Assembly (NCBI GenBank): GCA_030624445.1 | Contig: JAUXKD010000014.1 | Coordinates: forward strand, 1 to 7,948 | Direction of reading: 5' to 3' | Source: Candidatus Aenigmatarchaeota archaeon | Lineage (GTDB): Archaea; Aenigmatarchaeota; Aenigmatarchaeia; QMZP01; JAFGSV01 | DNA length: 7,948 nt | Shown: piece by piece, positions 1 to 5,105 of the stretch | Position numbering within the stretch: position 1 is the stretch's first letter | Layout of the letters: each line of letters starts with the position of its first letter | Notes under the pieces: generated by a model | Seen by the model: the letters and a program-made list of their open reading frames with translations, nothing else | Databases searched by the model: none | What the model was told of the DNA's origin: nothing | Program-made: the position numbers and the translations under genes

Positions 1-1040
1 CGGGAGAACCAGAACCTCCAGAACCACCGAGACGTGACGAAGGTCCCGAAGCTCCTTCCGGCGGGATAGGGGTGGGGCCTCCCCCCACACCGGAAATAGA
101 AATAGTGGTGTACCCCGCAGAGATTTCGACCGAGGTTGGCTGGGCCCAGTACCCTTCGGTTACGGTTAACAACACAGGAAATATGATGCTTCGTAACATA
201 ATGCTTACAATCGAGGGAATACCTTCCTCCTGGTACACCATTCAGCCGCTGATGTTGCCGCTTCTCAAGGCGGGGGAGAGCAAGACGTTCGTTGTGAACT
301 TGCTCGTTCCCGCGGGAACGGAAGCCAAACAGTATTACGGCATTTTCAACGCCACGTCAAACGAAACCTATGACGAAAAACTGACATCAGTCATAGTTTT
401 CGGTTCAAGGGAGGAACTGGTAAGATACCAGTTGAAAAAACTGAAGGAAGAATTCGAAGAGTTCAAGGAAGACGTCAACGCAACAGCGAAGGAAGGCAAA
501 AAAGACCTCACGAAGGTCTACGATATAATAGAGGAGATACAGCACCAGATAGACCTCACGGGAGGGTACCTTGATGCGAAGATGTTCAACGAGGCGCTGG
601 ACTCCGTCACCACAGGATGGAGGCTGCTGGACAGGGGAAGGGAGTATCTTAGAACGGCTCCGCCTTCAGGACCCGTCGGCATGTTACCAATACCGGACTG
701 GATGCTGATGCTTATTCTGGTACTCGTGATAGCGATACTCGCACTGATCATCGCCATAAACAGATACAAGAAAAGGGTGAAAAGGATGTTCAGGTTTGAA
801 GTGCCCAAGGCCGGGGCGGCAGCCGAGTTAACGGGCACCACGCCCGCGGAAGCGGAGCCAGGTGCAAGGATAGAAGCTGAAAGGGCGGAGGCCGAGAGGC
901 AAAGGAAGGAAGCCGAAAAGGAGAAGATTAAAAAGGTCTTAAATCTACTGGAGAGGGAATTCAAGGAAGGCATCATATCAGAGAATGCGTACAATGAGCT
1001 CAAAAAGCGCAACGAAAAAAAGCTCAGTAATATCGGGTAA
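1..1040 (+). CDS. Membrane-anchored surface protein with NEW3-like domain and SHOCT-like tail (5' partial)
   Basis: The N-terminus lies outside the window. The frame is open from the first complete codon at base 3, so the GTG at 72 is only an internal Val. In order there is a Pro/Glu-rich linker (about 3-95), a beta-rich segment resembling NEW3/CARDB-type sandwich domains (about 96-410, with VTVNNTGN and LLKAGESKTFVVNLLVPAG typical of the fold), a charged helical stalk (about 411-650), one transmembrane helix (about 699-759, followed by RYKKRVKR), and a cytosolic tail ending in a SHOCT-like module (LEREFKEGIISENAYNELKK). All four N-glycosylation sequons (NNT, NAT, NET, NAT) lie before the membrane helix and none after it, which fits N-outside, C-inside topology. 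NEW3 domains are common on archaeal surface proteins; SHOCT is a small helical module thought to mediate oligomerisation. The gene ends with TAA followed at once by TGA. The ligand is unknown. Topology is well supported; the domain names are by eye. Confidence 0.85.
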   Translation, partial: GEPEPPEPPRRDEGPEAPSGGIGVGPPPTPEIEIVVYPAEISTEVGWAQYPSVTVNNTGNMMLRNIMLTIEGIPSSWYTIQPLMLPLLKAGESKTFVVNLLVPAGTEAKQYYGIFNATSNETYDEKLTSVIVFGSREELVRYQLKKLKEEFEEFKEDVNATAKEGKKDLTKVYDIIEEIQHQIDLTGGYLDAKMFNEALDSVTTGWRLLDRGREYLRTAPPSGPVGMLPIPDWMLMLILVLVIAILALIIAINRYKKRVKRMFRFEVPKAGAAAELTGTTPAEAEPGARIEAERAEAERQRKEAEKEKIKKVLNLLEREFKEGIISENAYNELKKRNEKKLSNIG

Positions 1041-1042
1041 TG

Positions 1043-1060
1043 AACGCCGGATACCGGTTT
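1043..1060 (+). terminator. Short CCGG hairpin just after the surface-protein stop
   Basis: CCGG-ATA-CCGG lies 6 bases after the TAA and is followed by TTTATATGTTT. The stem is only 4 GC pairs, with a G-U and two A-U pairs possible beyond it. Archaeal termination relies mainly on T-tracts, so this may instead be a 3'-end stabiliser. A closely similar element follows the minD-like gene (2745-2758). Confidence 0.3.
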
Positions 1061-1090
1061 ATATGTTTGTAACATTACGCACGTTATTGT

Positions 1091-1210
1091 ATGTTTATAC
1101 TATTTTTCTTTAAAATTTTCATTTCAAACTAACAAACATCTCCGAGCCTGTGGGAGGGGTGACAGTACAAAAAACCAGAAAGTGGGTACTATTTTTTTAT
1201 ATGTTTATAC
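1091..1210. repeat. Direct repeat of 10-mer ATGTTTATAC (1091-1100 and 1201-1210)
   Basis: The 10-mer ATGTTTATAC occurs twice in the 191-bp intergenic region, exactly 110 bp apart. The second copy overlaps the end of the TATA box of the winged-helix gene. A related ATGTTTGT at 1063-1070 has its exact inverted complement ACAAACAT at 1132-1139. These could be regulator-binding sites, but the region is AT-rich and chance is possible. Confidence 0.35.
1101..1124 (+). terminator. T-rich probable termination region
   Basis: A run rich in T (TATTTTTCTTTAAAATTTTC, then ATTT) begins about 60 bases after the stop of the surface-protein gene. Archaeal RNA polymerase terminates at T-tracts on the non-template strand, so this is a plausible 3' end for that transcript. 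No hairpin is needed or seen. Confidence 0.45.
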
Positions 1211-1224
1211 AATATATTTATTGT
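1196..1224 (+). promoter_or_regulatory. TATA box and palindromic candidate operator of the winged-helix gene
   Basis: TTTATATG at 1196-1203 is a good archaeal TATA box about 25 bases upstream of the likely transcription start near 1225. Between it and the start codon is a 16-bp palindrome, ACAATA-TATT-TATTGT (1209-1224). It sits where a bound protein would block polymerase loading. A GGTG ribosome-binding site (1225-1228) follows, 3 bases before the ATG at 1232, so the 5' leader would be very short. Autoregulation by the downstream protein is a guess from position. Confidence 0.5.
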
Positions 1225-1231
1225 GGTGTAA

Positions 1232-1900
1232 ATGGGCAGGCTCAAGGAAAAAGTCACCGATTACAAGAATTTCTGGCTCATATGGCTCAGCTGCGCCGGA
1301 CAGGAAAATGGGGTTTCCCTGTTCAGAATACAGACTACGTGGGGCATACAGACGAACTATCTTTATCACAGCGAGGCGGGGCTCGGAAGGCCCCTTTTCA
1401 AGCTGATGGCGGAAAAGGGATTCATAGAAATAGTGGGCAAGAAAATAAGGCCACGTTTCGAATGGATCGGTGGATACGTAGAAAACATGTTCAAGCACGA
1501 AAAGCCGGTGGGAGGATTCTGGTCCCCGGAACTGGTTGTCAGAGCCAAATGGTCCCAGGTGCAGTATTTCATGGAGAAGTACAGGAAATACCTTTTCGAT
1601 ACCGACAACCTGCGCATTCTGTACAGGGGAGACAAGGACGTGCTTGGCACCTATGGAAGATACTTTTTCCAGCACGCGTTTCTGTACGTCCTTTTTTCAA
1701 ACATCATCTCATTTTCCAGGAGATATCACGCAGAGATCGTTTCGAAAATGATAGCCACGGCCATTTCACTGGGGACGGGAGCGGACCTTCTCAACTATAT
1801 GTACCATCTTCATTCCCAGATAGGGGGCTCGGCGGATTTCCCTGTGCTGGTGCAAAACGAGGAGGAACTGCTAAAGATACTTTGCTCTCTGAAGTGGTAA
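1232..1900 (+). CDS. Probable winged-helix protein of unknown function (222 aa)
   Basis: I do not recognise the family. Residues about 25-80 read as a winged helix-turn-helix: helices around SLFRIQTTWGIQTNYLYH, then GLGRPLFKLMAEKGFIEIVG and a basic beta-wing KKIRPRFEWI. The pattern 'helix, EKGFIE, basic wing' resembles PadR/ArsR-like DNA-binding domains. Residues about 95-222 form an aromatic-rich, mostly helical domain (YGRYFFQHAFLYVLF; SLGTGADLLNYMYHLH) with no convincing membrane helix or catalytic motif; it may bind a ligand or dimerise. The ATG at 1232 is chosen for the GGTG site 3 bases upstream and the TATA box at 1196. A longer overlapping frame (1150-1983) has shadow-like composition and runs into the next gene. 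The gap to the next gene is 67 bases and contains a separate promoter. A regulator of this locus is plausible but inferred. The gene call is firm; the fold assignment is moderate. Confidence 0.8.
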   Translation: MGRLKEKVTDYKNFWLIWLSCAGQENGVSLFRIQTTWGIQTNYLYHSEAGLGRPLFKLMAEKGFIEIVGKKIRPRFEWIGGYVENMFKHEKPVGGFWSPELVVRAKWSQVQYFMEKYRKYLFDTDNLRILYRGDKDVLGTYGRYFFQHAFLYVLFSNIISFSRRYHAEIVSKMIATAISLGTGADLLNYMYHLHSQIGGSADFPVLVQNEEELLKILCSLKW

Positions 1901-1911
1901 TATGGATTGGA

Positions 1912-1927
1912 CGGAAATTTATATTAG
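1912..1927 (+). promoter_or_regulatory. BRE and TATA box of the minD-like gene
   Basis: CGGAAA (BRE-like, 1912-1917) directly precedes TTTATATTAG (1918-1927). Transcription is expected about 25 bases downstream, near 1947, giving a leader of about 20 nt that carries the GGTGA ribosome-binding site. The core GGAAATTTAT (1913-1922) recurs exactly at 2785-2794 in front of the small membrane protein. Confidence 0.7.
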
Positions 1928-1936
1928 AAAAGAAAA

Positions 1937-1958
1937 ATAATACAAGTATAATACAAGT
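1937..1958. repeat. Perfect tandem 11-bp repeat ATAATACAAGT x2
   Basis: ATAATACAAGT is present twice head to tail (1937-1947, 1948-1958) with no mismatch. The pair begins 10 bases after the TATA box, covers the predicted transcription start and ends directly at the GGTGA ribosome-binding site. A period of 11 bp is about one helical turn, so two protein subunits could bind the same DNA face. A candidate operator, or a start-site duplication. Confidence 0.6.
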
Positions 1959-1963
1959 GGTGA
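1959..1963 (+). promoter_or_regulatory. Ribosome-binding site GGTGA of the minD-like gene
   Basis: GGTGA is complementary to the archaeal 16S rRNA 3' end and sits 4 bases before the ATG at 1968. It fixes that start codon. Confidence 0.75.
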
Positions 1964-1967
1964 AAGA

Positions 1968-2738
1968 ATGGGAAGGATTATAGGAATTTTATCCGGAAAG
2001 GGCGGTGTTGGAAAAACAACGACTGTCGCAAATGTAGGCACGGCCCTGGCTTCCTACTTCAAAAAGAGCGTCATAATAGTCGACTGCAACATAACCACTT
2101 CCCACCTGAGCCTCTACCTCGGCATGTACTATTCCCCGGTCACCCTCAACCAGGTGCTTACGGGGAAGGCGAAGATCCAAGAGGCAATATACGACTATCA
2201 TGTCCCGGGCCTCAGGGTCATACCGGCTTCACTCTCCCTGAAGGATCTGAGAGGAGTGGACGTCAGCAGGCTGAAGAAGGTTATAAAGAAGCTTTCGGAC
2301 GAAGCGGACATAGTTCTTCTCGACGGTGCTCCCGGCATGGGCAGGGAGGCGATGGCGACCATACGGGCAAGCGACGAGGTGCTGTTCATATCAACGCCGT
2401 TCGTGCCTTCCACGATGGATATCATAAAGTCCCACCAGGTGGCCCTGGAAATCGGTGTGAAGCCCATAGGCATCATGCTCAACATGGTCGGCAAAGAGCG
2501 TTACGAACTGAGCGTCGATGAAGTGGAGCAGCTTGCCGAGCTGCCGATCGTGATCTCCGTGCCCATGGATAAAAACGTTCTGAGAAGCCTCGCCCTGAAG
2601 ACACCGGTCGTCCTTTTCGACCCGGCCTCCCCTGCCAGCAGGCAATTTTTCGAGCTGGCGGGACAAATGATAGGTGAGAAATACATCCCAGACACATTCC
2701 TGACGAGATTGATGAGATTTTTCGGCATGATCAAATAG
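1968..2738 (+). CDS. MinD/ParA-family P-loop ATPase
   Basis: A deviant Walker A, GKGGVGKTT (residues 10-18, signature Lys11), marks the MinD/ParA/Mrp group, whose members dimerise on ATP and organise cargo on membranes or DNA. The switch region is VDCNITTSHLSLYLG (38-52), Walker B is DIVLLDGAPG (114-123, Asp119), an adenine-contacting LN is at 171-172, and PVVLFDPASPASRQF (213-227) matches the archaeal MinD-type C-terminus. The last 14 residues (FLTRLMRFFGMIK) form an amphipathic basic/hydrophobic helix like the MinD membrane-targeting sequence. At 256 residues it has normal length. No [4Fe-4S] cysteine motif is present, which argues against Mrp/NBP35. No MinC or MinE homologue is visible. 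Its neighbours downstream are a membrane-anchored coil and giant coiled-coil proteins, suggesting partners in positioning. Family assignment is firm; the cargo is unknown. I give no symbol because archaea carry several minD-like paralogues. Confidence 0.93.
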   Translation: MGRIIGILSGKGGVGKTTTVANVGTALASYFKKSVIIVDCNITTSHLSLYLGMYYSPVTLNQVLTGKAKIQEAIYDYHVPGLRVIPASLSLKDLRGVDVSRLKKVIKKLSDEADIVLLDGAPGMGREAMATIRASDEVLFISTPFVPSTMDIIKSHQVALEIGVKPIGIMLNMVGKERYELSVDEVEQLAELPIVISVPMDKNVLRSLALKTPVVLFDPASPASRQFFELAGQMIGEKYIPDTFLTRLMRFFGMIK

Positions 2739-2744
2739 GACAAT

Positions 2745-2758
2745 CCGGAATATACCGG
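2745..2758 (+). terminator. CCGG hairpin after the minD-like stop
   Basis: CCGG-AATATA-CCGG lies 6 bases after the TAG. It resembles the CCGG-ATA-CCGG element also 6 bases after the surface-protein stop (1047-1057). The stem is only 4 pairs and no strong T-tract follows, so terminator function is uncertain. Confidence 0.3.
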
Positions 2759-2782
2759 CGTCTTTCATGCTGTCTGATTCAC

Positions 2783-2798
2783 GTGGAAATTTATTTAA
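2783..2798 (+). promoter_or_regulatory. BRE and TATA box of the coiled-coil operon
   Basis: GTGGAAA (2783-2789) followed by TTTATTTAA (2790-2798). Measured from the TATA centre (about 2794), transcription should start at about 2819-2822, at or within 3 bases of the ATG at 2822. No ribosome-binding motif lies in the bases before that ATG, so the first gene of this unit is probably translated from a leaderless mRNA. Confidence 0.65.
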
Positions 2799-2821
2799 CA
2801 CCTTAAAGCAATATTATTTAT

Positions 2822-3100
2822 ATGTTCCCGTCAGACATAGCATTGTCGGCACTATTGATTGCGTCCGTGGTTTTTCTGATTTACGAGTTGCGCAAATTCA
2901 ACGTTCTCCACGCCCGCAAATACGAAATCCCGACCGAAAAGATATGGGAAAAATTTGTGGGATTGAGGCCCGAAGACATGACCGAATCCAACCTCATCAT
3001 GAAGATCCAGAGCCTCGAAAACGACCTGAAAGAAATGCACCGGCAACTGGTGAAACAGAGGGATCTCACGAAAAAACTCATAGAGGAGCTGGGGAAGTAG
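2822..3100 (+). CDS. Small membrane-anchored coiled-coil protein (92 aa)
   Basis: Not a family I recognise. Residues 6-21 (IALSALLIASVVFLIY) form one membrane helix; the ELRKF and HARK that follow put the C-terminus in the cytosol. Residues 22-57 form a linker. Residues 58-90 carry an unbroken heptad pattern with hydrophobic or core positions at 58, 62, 65, 69, 72, 76, 79, 83, 86 and 90, a clear coiled coil. With no catalytic motif, a likely role is a membrane receptor or adaptor that recruits another coiled-coil protein, perhaps those encoded directly downstream. It is first in its transcription unit: the stop codon at 3098-3100 is immediately followed by the ATG of the next gene. The ATG at 2822 is supported by the TATA box about 28 bases upstream (leaderless). 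Architecture is well supported; the role is inferred. Confidence 0.85.
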   Translation: MFPSDIALSALLIASVVFLIYELRKFNVLHARKYEIPTEKIWEKFVGLRPEDMTESNLIMKIQSLENDLKEMHRQLVKQRDLTKKLIEELGK

Positions 3101-5101
3101 ATGTTTGGAAAGAGTGAAGAGGATAAGAAAAAGGACGAGCTGAAGAAGCTGATGGAAGAGCAGAAAAAGCTCGAGGGCGCTACCGCTTCTGAAGAGAAAG
3201 TTGACGAAAAGGAAGAAGGCCTCGGAGGACTGAAGAAAATAGGTTCCATTTTCTCAGGGAAGAAGGATGAACAGGGTCAGAAGCCGCCTGAAAAAAAAGA
3301 AGAGGAAAAGAAACCGGCCCCCGAGAAGCTTCCAGATGACAAGAAACATACCCCCGAGGAAAAACCCGTTGCTGAAAAGAAACCAGCCCCAGAAGAGAAG
3401 CCTCCCGCCGAAAAGAAAACCGCCCCTGAGGAACAACCTGCTGCTGAAAAGAAACCAGCCCCAAAGCCGGCCGCTCCGAAAAAGAAAACCGATCCAGAAA
3501 TCGAGAAGCTCGAGAGGCAGCTGGAAACGCAAAAGGAAAGCATGAAATCCCTTGAAGATGAGAAGGGCGAGGCCATGAAAAAGAGCGAGGAACTTGCCGG
3601 GCTGGTTGAGGACCTCTCCAGCGAAATGAAGAATGCGAAACCGGCCCCCACACCTCCTCAGCCCGTGCAGCCTGTCCAGCCGGCGGCACCCAGTATTGAA
3701 CCGAAAATAAAGGAACTGGAGGAGAAAACGGCGCTCCAGATAGACGAACTCAAGAAAGCGGTAGTGGCAATGACCGAGAAAGAGGGGGAAGAGAAGAAGG
3801 GCGAGCAGGAAGTTGCCGAAACCATGAAGAAGATGTTCGACAAGAGGTTGAAGGAACTCGGTGAAAAACTCGAGGAATCGAAAGCGGCTCCGCCCCCTAA
3901 AGAGGAAGCGCCCCCGGCCGGTGAAGTTGCCAGCGGTCTTATGGCGATGAGCGGCGGGATCGAATTCAAGAACGAACTTGACAAGCTCAAAAAATCCCTC
4001 AAGGAAATTGCAACCCTGATTGACGCCTTCAAAGAGGAGGCGGAAAACAGGTTCATGGCGATAGACAGGGAACTGGAAACGGTAGAGAGGGTCCCCGACC
4101 TGGAAGACAAGATGGAGGACTTCGAGCGCAAGCTCGGAGCGGAGAACGTCCAGAAGCTCAGGGCGCTGATATCGTCCGCGGACGAGATGAAAGAAGAGAT
4201 CATACCCCTCATCGTGAAGAGGAAGGTGGAAGAAAACATCGATCCGTTTTCAAAAAGGATCAAGAACGTCGAGGATGCCTTGGATAAGGCTAACGCGAAG
4301 ATGAATGAGATTGGCAACTACTTCGTCACGAACAAAAAGGACATAACGGCACTTTACAGGTTCGATGACAGGATATCAAAGCTGGAGGATGGCATTTCCG
4401 ACACCAAAAGACTCATAACGGAGCTCAGTTCGATGATCAGGGATTCCGTCAAGGCGAATCTGAAGGAAACCGACGAAAAGATAAAGGAGCTACTGCCCAG
4501 GATGATCGAATCCGAATCGAGCAGCATCAAAAAGGAGTTCGCCGGCCGGTTCGCCTTCATTGACGACAAGCTCCAGTCAGTTGAAAACATGGTTTCAGAG
4601 TCCCATAAGGATATAGGCGAGTTCGCCGCCCTGAAGGGAGAGGTTGGCAGCCTGCAGGACGGCCTCGAAAGGCTCGATGAGAAGAAGGAAAAAATACTGA
4701 ACAGGATAGAAATCCTGAAATCGGACAACATTAACCTCGAGGACAGGGTTGAATCCCTCCAGACCCCCAAGGAGATTATAACGGAACTGGACAACAAAAC
4801 CAAGGACATTCTGGATATAAGGGAGTTCTTTGTCAGAAGGGCCGACGGCCTCGAGAAGAGGATCAACGCCCAGGACGAAAGGGCCGTCCCGACAAAAAAG
4901 CTTCATGACAAGGTTGACGCCCTTTCCGGACAGCTCAAAGAGATGCGCGAGTCGCAGATGAGGCTGGAGCAAAGGATTGAAAGCGAGAAAAAGGAATTCC
5001 AGCAGCTCGTGAAGCATCACGCCGAAGAGAAGAGGAAGCTCGAGGAAAGGCTGAAGGAACAGAAGCTGAGAGTATCGACACTTCTGAAGGAGTTCAGGTG
5101 A
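3101..5101 (+). CDS. Giant coiled-coil protein 1 with Pro/Glu/Lys-rich repeat linker (666 aa)
   Basis: A soluble, highly charged protein with no signal peptide, membrane helix or Walker motif. In order: a charged N-terminus; a short possibly amphipathic segment LGGLKKIGSIFSGKK (41-55); a Pro/Glu/Lys-rich linker (about 61-130) with three 12-residue repeats (85-120); coiled coil (132-180); a Pro/Gln linker with QPVQPVQP (181-200); coil (200-262); a second Pro linker (263-275); and a long coil from about 286 to the end. Residues about 344-380 (ENVQKLRALISS, IIPLIVKRKVEENID) look less repetitive than the rest. The ATG directly abuts the preceding TAG; GAGGAG at 3083-3088 and GGGG at 3091-3094 can serve as ribosome-binding sites, so translation is probably coupled. 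It resembles bacterial coiled-coil-rich scaffolds in composition only. The missing ATPase head rules out an SMC/Rad50 protein. A structural or scaffold role is inferred. Confidence 0.87.
   Translation: MFGKSEEDKKKDELKKLMEEQKKLEGATASEEKVDEKEEGLGGLKKIGSIFSGKKDEQGQKPPEKKEEEKKPAPEKLPDDKKHTPEEKPVAEKKPAPEEKPPAEKKTAPEEQPAAEKKPAPKPAAPKKKTDPEIEKLERQLETQKESMKSLEDEKGEAMKKSEELAGLVEDLSSEMKNAKPAPTPPQPVQPVQPAAPSIEPKIKELEEKTALQIDELKKAVVAMTEKEGEEKKGEQEVAETMKKMFDKRLKELGEKLEESKAAPPPKEEAPPAGEVASGLMAMSGGIEFKNELDKLKKSLKEIATLIDAFKEEAENRFMAIDRELETVERVPDLEDKMEDFERKLGAENVQKLRALISSADEMKEEIIPLIVKRKVEENIDPFSKRIKNVEDALDKANAKMNEIGNYFVTNKKDITALYRFDDRISKLEDGISDTKRLITELSSMIRDSVKANLKETDEKIKELLPRMIESESSSIKKEFAGRFAFIDDKLQSVENMVSESHKDIGEFAALKGEVGSLQDGLERLDEKKEKILNRIEILKSDNINLEDRVESLQTPKEIITELDNKTKDILDIREFFVRRADGLEKRINAQDERAVPTKKLHDKVDALSGQLKEMRESQMRLEQRIESEKKEFQQLVKHHAEEKRKLEERLKEQKLRVSTLLKEFR
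3353..3460 (+). repeat. Three in-frame 36-bp repeats encoding a 12-residue Pro/Glu/Lys unit
   Basis: Within coiled-coil protein 1, residues 85-96, 97-108 and 109-120 read PEEKPVAEKKPA, PEEKPPAEKKTA and PEEQPAAEKKPA. A degenerate copy, PEKLPDDKKHT, precedes them (74-84). Such Pro-rich charged repeats form stiff extended spacers and can change copy number by slippage. Confidence 0.85.
5096..5101 (+). promoter_or_regulatory. Ribosome-binding site AGGTGA overlapping an upstream stop codon
   Basis: AGGTGA supplies both the TGA stop of coiled-coil protein 1 (5099-5101) and the ribosome-binding site of coiled-coil protein 2, 4 bases before the ATG at 5106. This arrangement suggests translational coupling and supports that start. 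Confidence 0.75.
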
Positions 5102-5105
5102 CAGG

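Noticed and set aside
518..1075. Antisense open frame of 185 codons, and similar long - strand frames at 3658-4317, 4354-4866, 6053-6799 and 7347-7907
   Set aside because: Ser/Leu/Phe-rich complements of charged coiled-coil coding sequence; no promoter or ribosome-binding site; typical shadows.
1152..1162. GGAGGGGTGA, a strong-looking ribosome-binding site
   Set aside because: No ATG, GTG or TTG follows at suitable distance, so no gene can be assigned to it.
1162..1198. Hairpin AGTAC...GTACT followed by seven T, resembling an intrinsic terminator or end of a small RNA
   Set aside because: Stem is only 5 pairs with a long A-rich loop, and the T-run is part of the TATA promoter of the next gene.
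1150..1983. 277-codon + strand open frame longer than the 222-aa gene it overlaps
   Set aside because: Its product is rich in Arg, His, Gln and Trp without any domain-like pattern, it runs into the minD-like start, and the 222-aa frame has a TATA box, GGTG site and sensible fold.
1968..2738. Mrp/NBP35 iron-sulfur carrier or SegA-type chromosome partition ATPase
   Set aside because: No CxxC cluster motif, no SegB/ParB-like partner nearby, and the C-terminal amphipathic helix and PASPAS region fit the MinD group better.
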